Part shown: positions 1 through 7,006 of the stretch, piece by piece
How positions within the stretch are numbered: position 1 is the stretch's first letter
Layout of the letters: each line of letters begins with the position of its first letter
Assembly: GCA_964394625.1 (NCBI GenBank)
Contig: CAYMYK010000136.1
Location: 1-8,306, forward strand
Origin: JAUVYV01 sp964394625
Lineage (GTDB): Bacteria; Planctomycetota; Phycisphaerae; Sedimentisphaerales; Anaerobacaceae
Reading direction: 5' to 3'
DNA length: 8,306 nucleotides
The notes under the pieces: model-generated
Seen by the model: the letters and a program-made list of their open reading frames with translations, nothing else
Told to the model about the DNA's origin: nothing
Databases searched by the model: none
Position numbers and translations under genes: made by a program

Positions 1-375
1 TTCGAGCAGTTCCGCCGGTCAAAGCCCGATATCAAGCTCGCCTGGCACAGCTGCGGCTCAATTGTTCCCATAATCGGCGACTTTATCGAAATCGGGCTCG
101 ATATTCTCAACCCCATCCAGCCGAAGGCCGCCGGTATGGAGCCCAAATTCCTCAAAGACAACTACGGCAAAGACCTCACATTCTTCGGCGGGATCGACCT
201 GCAGGAGCTTATGCCGTATGGCACGCCCCGGCAAATCAAGAACGAAGTAAAACGGAGAATGGAAATTTTAGGCAAAAACGGCGGATACATTGTTGCACCG
301 GCGCACAATATACAGGATGATACACCACTCGAAAACATATTTGCTTTGTTTGAAGCGGTCAAAGATACCGCTTAG
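1..375 (+). CDS. Uroporphyrinogen decarboxylase (URO-D)-family protein, C-terminal part
   Basis: The reading frame is open from the first base of the window, so the true start lies upstream; 124 residues and a TAG stop are visible. The fragment resembles the C-terminal half of the URO-D/MtaA/CmuA superfamily (TIM barrel). It has an HSCGS motif at fragment residues 16-20, then IEIGLDILNPIQ (30-40), FFGGID (61-66) and IVAPAHNIQ (97-105), close to the end as is usual. In methylcobamide:CoM methyltransferases of this superfamily a His-x-Cys pair plus a later Cys bind zinc. Here H16 and C18 are present and H102 sits where the later ligand would be expected (inference). It is probably not the haem-pathway HemE, because such divergent paralogues are common beside sugar genes in Planctomycetota and Lentisphaerota. 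It lies 63 nt upstream of rhaA on the same strand and may share its transcript. The actual substrate is unknown. Confidence 0.85.
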   Translation, partial: FEQFRRSKPDIKLAWHSCGSIVPIIGDFIEIGLDILNPIQPKAAGMEPKFLKDNYGKDLTFFGGIDLQELMPYGTPRQIKNEVKRRMEILGKNGGYIVAPAHNIQDDTPLENIFALFEAVKDTA

Positions 376-438
376 CTATGGAATCACAAAGGGAAAATAT
401 TGTTGACAGCTAAAACCTGAAAGGAGGTTGAACAGCAA

Positions 439-1707
439 ATGAGTGATGCCAAAAAAGTCGAAAAGGGGTACCAGGCGGCAAAAGAGCAATATGCTGAAAT
501 CGGTGTGGATGCCGACAATGCAATGGAAGCGCTGAAGAAGATACCAATCTCACTTCACTGCTGGCAGGCCGACGACGTGGGCGGCTTCGAGACCGAGGCG
601 GGCGGCGCCGGCGGCGGCTGCGTCGCTACAGGAGGATACCTCGGAAAGGCGCACAACGTCAAAGAGCACCGCAGCGACCTCGAAAAAGTCTATTCCCTGC
701 TGCCGGGCAAACATCGCCTGGCGCTGCACGCCTGCTATCTCGAAGCCGGCGGAAAGAACATCGACCGCGACCAGGTCGCACCCGAGCACTTCACCGGATG
801 GGTCAACTGGGCGAAACAGCAGCAAATCGGACTCGACTTCAATCAGACCTTCTTCTCACATCCAAAAGCCGAGTCGGGCTTTACGCTCGCAAGCTACGAC
901 GAGGGTATCCGGAACTTCTGGATAGACCACGCCATTGCCTGTCGTAAAATCGGCGAGTATATGGGCAGGGAGCAGGGCTCGCCCTGCATCCTCAACCTTT
1001 GGATACCCGATGGATACAAGGACATCCCCGTGGACCGCTACAGGTCGCGAGCCATCCTGAAAGAATCCCTCGACAGAATCTTCGCCGAGAAGTTCGATAA
1101 AAACTACCTGCTCGATTCGGTCGAATCAAAGCTGTTCGGCATAGGCGCCGAGAGCTGCACAATCGGCTCGCATGAGTTCTATCTCGGCTATGCAATCAAG
1201 AACGACATTCTGGTTTGCCTCGACGCGGGCCACTATCATCCCACGGAGGTAATAAGCGACAAAATCTCCTCGGTAATGCTCTACCTCGACGAGATGCTGC
1301 TTCACGTAAGCCGTCCCGTCCGGTGGGACAGCGACCACGTCGTCATCCTCACCGACGAGATCAAGGACATCGCGGCGGAAATCGTCCGCAACAAGCTTCT
1401 CGACCGGGTGCACATCGGGCTGGACTTTTTCGATGCGAGCATCAACCGCATTGCGGCCTACGTCATAGGCACACGCTGTATGCTCAAGGCGCTGCTCATC
1501 GCCCTGCTCGAGCCGACCGATGCGCTTCGCAAATTCGAGGTGCAGGCCGACTATACGTCCCGGCTGGCTATACTCGAAGAGCTAAAGACAATGCCCTTTG
1601 GAGCGGTCTGGGATTATTACTGCCTTAGCTCGGATACGCCGGTCGGCGCCGGCTGGCTCGACGAGGTCAAACAGTACGAGAAGGACGTGCTGAGTAAACG
1701 CGATTAA
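439..1707 (+). CDS. rhaA: L-rhamnose isomerase
   Basis: This cytoplasmic enzyme interconverts L-rhamnose and L-rhamnulose, the first catabolic step after uptake. The protein is 422 residues, close to E. coli RhaA (419). It carries the family's most conserved stretches: KLFGIGAES (231-239), LDAGHYHPTEVISDKI (261-276), LHVSRPVRWDSDH (288-300) and IGLDFFDASINR (326-337). By comparison with remembered E. coli numbering, H265, D297 and D299 correspond to the Mn-binding His/Asp/Asp. E238, D262, H289 and the Asp of GLDFFD belong to the second, structural/catalytic metal site of this TIM barrel. The ATG is preceded by a strong AAGGAGG Shine-Dalgarno at 421-427 with an 11-nt gap, which fixes the start. 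It is followed by rhaT after 26 nt, so the two are almost certainly co-transcribed. The sequence shows no break or missing active-site residue. Confidence 0.97.
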   Translation: MSDAKKVEKGYQAAKEQYAEIGVDADNAMEALKKIPISLHCWQADDVGGFETEAGGAGGGCVATGGYLGKAHNVKEHRSDLEKVYSLLPGKHRLALHACYLEAGGKNIDRDQVAPEHFTGWVNWAKQQQIGLDFNQTFFSHPKAESGFTLASYDEGIRNFWIDHAIACRKIGEYMGREQGSPCILNLWIPDGYKDIPVDRYRSRAILKESLDRIFAEKFDKNYLLDSVESKLFGIGAESCTIGSHEFYLGYAIKNDILVCLDAGHYHPTEVISDKISSVMLYLDEMLLHVSRPVRWDSDHVVILTDEIKDIAAEIVRNKLLDRVHIGLDFFDASINRIAAYVIGTRCMLKALLIALLEPTDALRKFEVQADYTSRLAILEELKTMPFGAVWDYYCLSSDTPVGAGWLDEVKQYEKDVLSKRD

Positions 1708-1733
1708 AGGCAATCGCTTTAGGAGAAGTTTTT

Positions 1734-2792
1734 ATGGAGACGAATCCTGCTCTTGGGATGCTTTTGTTCACGTTAGGCGGCCTGGCGGGGGCGGTATTCT
1801 ATATGCCGTTCAAGAAGGTCAAGGACTGGGCGTGGGAAAGCTACTGGATGATTTACGCGGTTGTCGGGCTGCTCATTATCCCGTGGGTGCTGGCGCTATC
1901 GACCTCGCCCAATGTCTTTGCGGTTTTGAAGCAGACGCCCGGTAAAGAGATATTGTACTGCTATCTGTGCGGTGCGGCCTGGGGTTTAGGCGGGCTGACC
2001 TGGGGTCTTATGATACGCTATCTCGGGGTAGGCCTCGGCCTGGCCCTCGGCTGCGGCCTGGCATCGTCCTCGGGCACATTAGTTCCGAAGATTCTCAAAG
2101 GTGAATTTCTCGATTTGTTCCAGTCCACGCCGGGCATCGTCTCGCTGCTTGGCGTTCTCGTCTCGATTGTCGGTATCGTACTGGTCGGAATGGCGGGTAT
2201 GTCCAAGGAAAACGAGATGCCTGAACAGGAGAAGAAGAAAGCGGTCGCGGAGTTCAATTTCAAAAAGGGTATCCTCATAGCCGTTTTCTCGGGCCTGATG
2301 AGCTCGGCGATGAACTTCGGCCTTCAGGGCGGGCCGACAATGGAAAAGCTTGCGGTATCCGTCGCCCCGCTGACGAGCCAAACCTGGAGAGGGATGCCGG
2401 TGCTCGTTATCGTGCTGCTCGGCGGCTTCACGGTGAATTTCCTCTGGTGTGCTCTTCTCAACGTCAAAAACAAAAGCGCAGGAGACTACATCCGGCCGGA
2501 AGGACCGGTTCTGTTAGCCAACATCGTCTTCGCGGCGGTGGCCGGGGCAATCTGGTGTTCGCAGTTTATATGCCTCAAGACCGGTGAGCCGGCGATGGGC
2601 AAGACGGCCTACATCGGCTTTGCGATTCTGATGGCTGGGCAGATACTATTCAGCAGCTTGCTGGGCGCGGCAATCGGCGAGTGGCGCGGGACGAGCGGCC
2701 GGACAAAGACATTGCTGGCATTCGGACTGCTGATGTTGGTCTGCTCGTTCGTTATCGCGGCCCTGAGCGGCTATCTCACACAGCAGGCATAG
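1734..2792 (+). CDS. rhaT: L-rhamnose/H+ symporter (RhaT family)
   Basis: This inner-membrane permease would import L-rhamnose with protons for RhaA. The protein is 352 residues (E. coli RhaT is 344). About ten hydrophobic segments can be read at roughly residues 6-24, 36-56, 72-95, 97-115, 136-154, 178-198, 219-240, 258-280, 290-314 and 326-346, the RhaT/DMT-like topology. Family hallmarks are YMPFKKVKDWAWE (23-35), the WGLGGLTWGLMIRYLG stretch (83-98), EFNFKKGILIAV (173-184) after a charged cytoplasmic loop (KEN..EQEKKK), and EWRGTSGRTK (316-325) near the last helix. The start is ATG with AGGAG at 1721-1725 and an 8-nt gap. It lies between rhaA (26 nt upstream) and a second permease gene (63 nt downstream), which supports a rhamnose role over the family's uncharacterised relatives. 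It is diverged from the proteobacterial form, so substrate preference is inferred. Confidence 0.93.
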   Translation: METNPALGMLLFTLGGLAGAVFYMPFKKVKDWAWESYWMIYAVVGLLIIPWVLALSTSPNVFAVLKQTPGKEILYCYLCGAAWGLGGLTWGLMIRYLGVGLGLALGCGLASSSGTLVPKILKGEFLDLFQSTPGIVSLLGVLVSIVGIVLVGMAGMSKENEMPEQEKKKAVAEFNFKKGILIAVFSGLMSSAMNFGLQGGPTMEKLAVSVAPLTSQTWRGMPVLVIVLLGGFTVNFLWCALLNVKNKSAGDYIRPEGPVLLANIVFAAVAGAIWCSQFICLKTGEPAMGKTAYIGFAILMAGQILFSSLLGAAIGEWRGTSGRTKTLLAFGLLMLVCSFVIAALSGYLTQQA

Positions 2793-2835
2793 TCGGGCTG
2801 AGCCGTGTGTCGTGAAGATTGAACCCGGCCGGGAG

Positions 2836-2859
2836 ATGAGTGCGGGTGCAGAATATTGA
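2836..2859 (+). other. Possible 7-codon upstream ORF overlapping the permease start (TTGA)
   Basis: An ATG at 2836 opens a seven-residue frame (MSAGAEY) whose TGA stop at 2857-2859 overlaps the TTG start of the downstream permease at 2856-2858. Such a 4-nt overlap could re-start ribosomes on the weak TTG. The GGGAG at 2831-2835 directly abuts this ATG, which is too close for a good Shine-Dalgarno, so the ORF may be accidental. A perfect 10-bp palindrome (CCCGGCCGGG, 2824-2833) lies just upstream. An alternative is that this ATG is the ancestral permease start, separated from it by a frameshift. Confidence 0.2.
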
Positions 2860-4589
2860 CTGGAAGCGGTAAGAACAAACGCAGCATTATAAACGCACTC
2901 GACCGGCTCTATGAGTTCGAGCGGGCGCCGGTAACAGTTGAGCATCTCCAGGGCGGACGCCACTTTGCCGGCTGTTTCGCCGGCGAGCACGTGGCCGCCA
3001 CCGAGTTCGTCATCGGGGCACTGTTCGTCAGCAAGGGGGCACACACCTGCGACGTCATCGTCGGGCTTATATTCGGCAACCTGCTGGCGGTACTGTCCTG
3101 GGCGCTCGTCTGCGCTCCAATCGCCGTCAAGACCCGGCTGACGCTCTACTGGTACCTTCGCAAAATCGGCGGGCCGGTGATGATGATTATTTACAGCATT
3201 TTAAACGCGCTGATGTTCTGCATTCTCGCCGGCGCCCATATCACCGTTTCGGCGTCGGCGGTACGGCTGGCATTCGGGATACCCGTTCAAATCGGCTGGC
3301 TGCCGACGGATATACGGTTCGTATTTGTCGTTTTCGGCGTCGGCGCCGTTGTCGTAACGTTAGCAATCCTCGGATTCAAAAAGCTCGCCGAGTTTTCGGA
3401 GGTGTGCTCGCCCTGGATGTTCCTGATGTTCATAGCGGGCGCCCTGACGATGATACCCGCCCTTCTGGCGAGTTTTCCGCATCTCAAATCGATTAGCAGT
3501 TTCTATGATTTCTGGCAGTTAGCGGATGCGCGCATCTGGCCCGGGCCACAGCCCGGACAAGCCGACGCCCTTGGCTTTTTGCATATTGCCTCGTTTGCGT
3601 GGATTGCCAATCTCGCGATGCACTTAGGGCTTTCGGATATGGCGCTTTTCCGCTACGCAAAAAGGGCCAGCTACGGGTTCTATTCCGCTTTTGGGATGTA
3701 CCTTGGCCACTACCTCGCCTGGATATGCGCCGGTATTATGGGCGCAGGCGCCGCCGTCATCCTCAAGACGCCACTCACGCAGCTTGACGCCGGCGCCGTC
3801 GCATTACAGGCACTCGGCCTGGCGGGCGCCCTGGCCGTCGTCGCCGCCGGCTGGACAACGGCAAACCCGACGATTTACAGGGTGGGCCTTGCCCTGCAGG
3901 TCGCAACACCGAACTGGCCCCGATGGCTCGTTACGCTTATCGCAGGAGGGGTGACCACGACCATCGCCTGCTCGCCTTTTGTCTTTACAAAGCTGCTCGA
4001 TTTTGTCGGTGTCTATGGCCTGCTTCTTATGCCGGTCGGCGCTATCGTAGTCGTCGAGCACTGGCTCTTTCCGAGAATCGGCCTGACGCGGTACTGGACG
4101 GCCAGGAAGAAAAAACTCGTCAACCGGCCCGCCCTGCTGGCGTGGGGCATTACGCTCGCCTGGGCGGTCGTCGCATGGCGGACGAACACCATCCACCTGT
4201 TCTTTTTGATAATCCCCGTCTGGCTGAGTTCGGCTGTTCTATACATTATCTTCTCGGCGCTCGGCGGCGCTCGTGAGAAACTTCCCCGTCTGCCCGAGGA
4301 ACCGCCCGTGGCAGGCAGCGGCTCGCAGTTCGCCCCACAAGGCAAAAAAGCTAATGCCGGCAAGCTCACTAAGTTCGCCGGCCTGCTCGCCGTCGGCTCG
4401 CTGGTTATAATACTCATAATGGCGCTGCGGGTGGCAATGTCAGGACAGGATGCCTACCAGGCGAGATTCGCGGCCTTCAAAACGGCCAACGCCGTCCTGA
4501 CGGTTATTTACTTCGCATCCGCCGTCCTGTGGATTATTATGAAAGAAAGGGCCGAAAAAACGCCCGCCATAACTTACCGTACAGAGTAA
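2856..4589 (+). CDS. NCS1-like (purine-cytosine permease-type) membrane transporter, substrate unknown
   Basis: This is a 577-residue integral membrane protein. After a hydrophilic N-terminus (LYEFERAPV, 18-26), about twelve hydrophobic segments fill residues ~44-468. A charged/Pro-rich linker (~470-503) and two more hydrophobic segments (~505-527, 542-562) follow. The GWTTANPTIYRVGLAL stretch (332-347) and DFVGVYGLLLMPVGAIVVVEHW (382-403) resemble the NCS1 nucleobase:cation symporter signature of CodB-type permeases. The similarity is distant, so the cargo cannot be named. The gene lies between rhaT and the aldolase gene, suggesting a rhamnose-linked cargo or product. The only in-frame start upstream of the conserved region is TTG at 2856: the frame is closed by TGA at 2820-2822 and has no ATG or GTG between. 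The Shine-Dalgarno there is poor. Coupling to a mini-ORF or an N-terminal frameshift are alternatives. The stop is 38 nt before the next start. Confidence 0.8.
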   Translation: MTGSGKNKRSIINALDRLYEFERAPVTVEHLQGGRHFAGCFAGEHVAATEFVIGALFVSKGAHTCDVIVGLIFGNLLAVLSWALVCAPIAVKTRLTLYWYLRKIGGPVMMIIYSILNALMFCILAGAHITVSASAVRLAFGIPVQIGWLPTDIRFVFVVFGVGAVVVTLAILGFKKLAEFSEVCSPWMFLMFIAGALTMIPALLASFPHLKSISSFYDFWQLADARIWPGPQPGQADALGFLHIASFAWIANLAMHLGLSDMALFRYAKRASYGFYSAFGMYLGHYLAWICAGIMGAGAAVILKTPLTQLDAGAVALQALGLAGALAVVAAGWTTANPTIYRVGLALQVATPNWPRWLVTLIAGGVTTTIACSPFVFTKLLDFVGVYGLLLMPVGAIVVVEHWLFPRIGLTRYWTARKKKLVNRPALLAWGITLAWAVVAWRTNTIHLFFLIIPVWLSSAVLYIIFSALGGAREKLPRLPEEPPVAGSGSQFAPQGKKANAGKLTKFAGLLAVGSLVIILIMALRVAMSGQDAYQARFAAFKTANAVLTVIYFASAVLWIIMKERAEKTPAITYRTE

Positions 4590-4612
4590 AAAACATTGAT
4601 AATAAAAAATAC

Positions 4613-4617
4613 AGGAG
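4613..4617 (+). promoter_or_regulatory. Shine-Dalgarno that decides the GTG start of the aldolase/dehydrogenase gene
   Basis: AGGAG lies 10 nt upstream of GTG 4628 in an A-rich spacer. It favours this start over an in-frame ATG at 4529, which would overlap the permease by 61 nt and add 33 lysine/arginine-rich residues not expected in the family. Confidence 0.75.
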
Positions 4618-4627
4618 CATAAAAACC

Positions 4628-6589
4628 GTGGAAAAAGTATTAGCCGAGCTGATAAAAATCTCCAACGTTACCGGAAAAGACACGACTCTCGTCCAGGGCG
4701 GCGGCGGCAATACGTCCGTCAAGACCGGCGACGGGAAGTTTATGTACATCAAGGCAAGCGGCACCGCCCTTAAAGATATGAACGCAGGGGCCGGCTGGCG
4801 AAGAATGCGAATCGAACCGGTCATCGAAATCATCAAAGATAGACAACTGGCAAAGATGCCCCCGACCACGAGAGAGCCGGAGGTGGTCAACCGATTGCTG
4901 CTGGCCTGCGACGATGACGTTACCAGCGGCGCCCGGCCATCCGTCGAGGCGCACCTGCACTCCCTGCTCGACAAATACGTCATTCACCTGCACCCAATCG
5001 CGGTGGCCGCTTATGTCAACGCCAAAAACGGAAGGGCCGCCCTCGAGAAGCTCTTCGCCGGCTGGAAGTACCCGCCCCTGTGGATACCCTACACGGACCC
5101 CGGCTTTATGCTTGCAAAAAAGGTCGCTTCGCTGGTGGCCGGTTACGAAAAAAAGTACGGCAGAAAACCCAACGTTATCATTCTCGCCAAGCACGGCCTG
5201 TTCGTCACCGCTGATGGCGCCGATGCGGCGGTGCGCCTGGTGCACAAGGTCGTTCGGCTGCTGAAAAGCAACCTGCCGAAAACCGGCGCCATAAGCAGGA
5301 AAATTCCATCCCGGAAAGAGGTCCTTGCCGCTAAATTCGCTGTTCGCAAGGCCATCCGGGAGGCCACCGGGCAATACCTGCCGATTCGTTTCATAATCAA
5401 CGATACCGTTGCCGCCTTTATGGCCCGAAGAAACGCCGCGAAACTGCTCGCGACAGCCGCTCTCAACCCCGACGAGCTTGTCTATGCAAACGGCACTGCA
5501 ATGTGGGTCAAAAAACCCGATGCCGATGTAATTGCCGGAAAACTTAAGGCGCTAATCGAGAAGGGCCAAAAGCCCGCCGCCGTCTTTGTCGTCAAGGGGC
5601 TTGGCCTGTTTATTGCCGCCGACAGCAAGACGGCGGGGGTCATCACCGAAATCACTACCGGCTCGCTGCAAATCAGAAGCTGGGCGGCCGGTTTCGGCGG
5701 CGTCCTCGCCCTGACGGCCCGCGAGCAGAACTTCATCAACAACTGGGAATCGGAGGCATTCCGCAAAAAGCTCGCAAGCACCGCCGAGGCAGGCGAGCTT
5801 AAAAACCGAATCGCCGTCGTTACCGGCGCCGGCAGCGGACTCGGCAGAAGCATCGCCGTCGGTCTTGCACGGGCAGGCGCTATCGTGGCCCCGGCTGACA
5901 TCGATACGAAAGCGGCCGAAGAAACCGCCTCGCTGATAAAAAGTGAAATACCGGATGCCTTGTCCCTTGTCCTGGCCTGCGATGTAACCGACGAAAAAAG
6001 TATCGATGCCGCCTTTGAAAAAGTCCTCGATAGCTTCGGCGGCCTCGACATATTAGTGAACGCCGCCGGCATTGCGCCGCCTTTCGGGCTAATCGATATG
6101 CCGCTGGACAAATGGCGGCTCGCCCTCGACGTCAACCTCACGGGCTATTTTCTTATGGCCCGGGCAGCCGCAAGGATTATGGTTGAACAGCAGATGGGAG
6201 GCAGCATCATAAACCTCAGCTCCAAGTCGGGCCTTGAGCCGAGCAAAAACAACACCGCCTACACCGCCACGAAGGCCGCTGAAATCCACGCCGCCCGCGG
6301 CTGGGCGCTCGAATTAGGCCGGTACGGTATCCGCGTCAACTGCGTCGCTCCGGGCAACGTCTTCGAGGGCTCGAAAATCTGGAACCCGGCTTATATCAGG
6401 GCCTGCGCGAAAAAGTACGGCATCAAGCCGGAAGAGGTAATCGGCCATTACGTGAGCAAGACCGCCCTCAACCGCGAAATCAAAGGCGCCGACATCGCCA
6501 ACGCCATAATTTTTCTCTGCTGCGACAAGGCCCGCACCATCACGGGCCAGACGCTCGTCGCCGACGCCGGCCAGGTTATGGTAAGATGA
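4628..6589 (+). CDS. rhaD: Bifunctional L-rhamnulose-1-phosphate aldolase / short-chain dehydrogenase
   Basis: The 653-residue fusion belongs to the RhaD aldolase-ADH type (also called RhaEW; B. subtilis YuxG). The N-terminal class II aldolase/adducin domain (~1-385) should split L-rhamnulose-1-phosphate into DHAP and L-lactaldehyde. It has QGGGGNTS (23-30), IKASGT (41-46), a likely catalytic Glu E107, and metal-binding H120, H122 (VIHLHP) and H189 (AKHGLF). The C-terminal SDR domain (~391-653) has TGAGSGLG (399-406) for the dinucleotide, acidic D424/D426 after strand 2 suggesting NAD(H), NAAG (478-481), N503, and the triad S532, Y545, K549 (YTATK). It probably acts on lactaldehyde, giving lactate or 1,2-propanediol; direction is not visible. 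All catalytic residues look intact. It is the last rhamnose gene, 38 nt after the permease. The start is GTG, chosen from the AGGAG at 4613-4617. Within the aldolase, residues 318-332 echo 182-196 without the metal-binding His. Confidence 0.93.
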   Translation: MEKVLAELIKISNVTGKDTTLVQGGGGNTSVKTGDGKFMYIKASGTALKDMNAGAGWRRMRIEPVIEIIKDRQLAKMPPTTREPEVVNRLLLACDDDVTSGARPSVEAHLHSLLDKYVIHLHPIAVAAYVNAKNGRAALEKLFAGWKYPPLWIPYTDPGFMLAKKVASLVAGYEKKYGRKPNVIILAKHGLFVTADGADAAVRLVHKVVRLLKSNLPKTGAISRKIPSRKEVLAAKFAVRKAIREATGQYLPIRFIINDTVAAFMARRNAAKLLATAALNPDELVYANGTAMWVKKPDADVIAGKLKALIEKGQKPAAVFVVKGLGLFIAADSKTAGVITEITTGSLQIRSWAAGFGGVLALTAREQNFINNWESEAFRKKLASTAEAGELKNRIAVVTGAGSGLGRSIAVGLARAGAIVAPADIDTKAAEETASLIKSEIPDALSLVLACDVTDEKSIDAAFEKVLDSFGGLDILVNAAGIAPPFGLIDMPLDKWRLALDVNLTGYFLMARAAARIMVEQQMGGSIINLSSKSGLEPSKNNTAYTATKAAEIHAARGWALELGRYGIRVNCVAPGNVFEGSKIWNPAYIRACAKKYGIKPEEVIGHYVSKTALNREIKGADIANAIIFLCCDKARTITGQTLVADAGQVMVR

Positions 6590-6640
6590 TCACGGGCGAT
6601 AATCCAATTCTTATCGACAACCTCGATTCGCCCCGGGCAA

Positions 6641-6669
6641 AGCGCCGATTGCAGCGCTCGTTTTCATTT
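6641..6669 (+). terminator. Candidate terminator of the rhamnose operon
   Basis: The arms AGCGC (6641-6645) and GCGCT (6654-6658) enclose an 8-nt loop and are followed by cgTTTTcaTTTg. Just upstream a longer-range inverted repeat pairs GGGCGA (6594-6599) with TCGCCC (6628-6633) across 28 nt. The stem is short and the T-run interrupted, so this is only a weak intrinsic terminator. Its position, 52 nt after the aldolase stop and directly before a new promoter candidate, supports it. Confidence 0.35.
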
Positions 6670-6696
6670 GACAGTGTCTATTCCGCAGCTTAAACT
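6668..6696 (+). promoter_or_regulatory. Sigma70-type promoter candidate for the mntA-like gene
   Basis: A perfect -35 hexamer TTGACA (6668-6673) is followed after exactly 17 nt by TAAACT (6691-6696), which matches four of six -10 positions. Transcription would begin near 6702-6704, giving a very short leader that carries AGGAG (6703-6707) and then ATG at 6716. The promoter would separate the nucleotidyltransferase unit from the rhamnose operon. Confidence 0.55.
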
Positions 6697-6702
6697 GAAA
6701 TC

Positions 6703-6707
6703 AGGAG
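6703..6707 (+). promoter_or_regulatory. Shine-Dalgarno that decides the ATG start of the nucleotidyltransferase gene
   Basis: AGGAG lies 8 nt upstream of ATG 6716. It rules against the longer in-frame TTG reading from 6668, because that TTG is part of the probable -35 box. Confidence 0.75.
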
Positions 6708-6715
6708 CACCGACT

Positions 6716-7006
6716 ATGGGAATACCTGAGATAATCAGCAACCGCAAGGAGCAGATACTGGCTCTTGCAGCCAGCTACGGCGCATCACGTGTGCGAGTTT
6801 TCGGCTCAGTCGCACGAGGCACTGCAGATGACGAGAGTGATATCGATTTTCTCGTGGATTTGGCGCCCGGCCGCAGCTTATTCGACCTTGGCGGTCTGCT
6901 CTATGAGTTGCAGGGGCTGCTCGGTCGGCCCGTCGATGTAATCACCACAGCGGGCCTGCGACCGCGAATCCGCGACCGCGTTCTCAAGGAAGCTGTTCCT
7001 ATATGA
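6716..7006 (+). CDS. mntA: MntA-type minimal nucleotidyltransferase (antitoxin of a HEPN/MNT pair)
   Basis: This 96-residue protein has the typical length and layout of minimal nucleotidyltransferases. The signature GSX10DXD is complete: G30-S31 (FGSVARG), then D42-I43-D44 (SDIDFLVD), with the third acidic residue D74 in RPVDVIT. The following LRPRIRDRVLKEAVPI matches the usual end of the family. In characterised HepT/MntA pairs, MntA transfers AMP groups to a tyrosine of the HEPN ribonuclease HepT and so neutralises it. The next frame starts inside its stop codon (ATGA, 7003-7006), the usual arrangement of such pairs, but that partner is degenerate here. The gene has its own promoter candidate and Shine-Dalgarno. 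The N-terminal TTG extension from 6668 is rejected. With every catalytic residue present the enzyme may be active, but its present target is unknown. Confidence 0.9.
   Translation: MGIPEIISNRKEQILALAASYGASRVRVFGSVARGTADDESDIDFLVDLAPGRSLFDLGGLLYELQGLLGRPVDVITTAGLRPRIRDRVLKEAVPI

Noticed and set aside
403..408. TTGACA -35-like hexamer upstream of rhaA
   Set aside because: No -10-like sequence follows at 16-18 nt; the region there is the Shine-Dalgarno and start of rhaA.
378..413. 11-residue ORF (MESQRENIVDS) before rhaA
   Set aside because: It has no Shine-Dalgarno and no coupling to the rhaA start, which has its own strong AAGGAGG. It has no attenuator-like codon content.
2646..3044. 132-residue - strand frame across the rhaT/permease junction
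   Set aside because: It is antisense to two well-supported membrane protein genes and has no recognisable domain or Shine-Dalgarno.
4529..4627. In-frame ATG extension adding 33 residues to the aldolase/dehydrogenase
   Set aside because: It would overlap the permease coding end, has no Shine-Dalgarno and is basic and unlike the family. GTG 4628 has AGGAG at the right distance.
4640..5374. 244-residue open frame on the - strand
   Set aside because: It lies entirely inside the aldolase/dehydrogenase gene, whose protein shows full catalytic motifs. The antisense frame has no recognisable domain and is a by-product of GC-rich codon use.
5482..6141. 219-residue open frame on the - strand
   Set aside because: It is antisense to the aldolase/SDR junction, is Ser/Ala/Pro-rich with no recognisable domain, and is taken as a shadow frame.
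6668..6715. TTG extension of the nucleotidyltransferase N-terminus
   Set aside because: The TTG belongs to a likely -35 hexamer. ATG 6716 has a Shine-Dalgarno 8 nt upstream and gives the usual family length.
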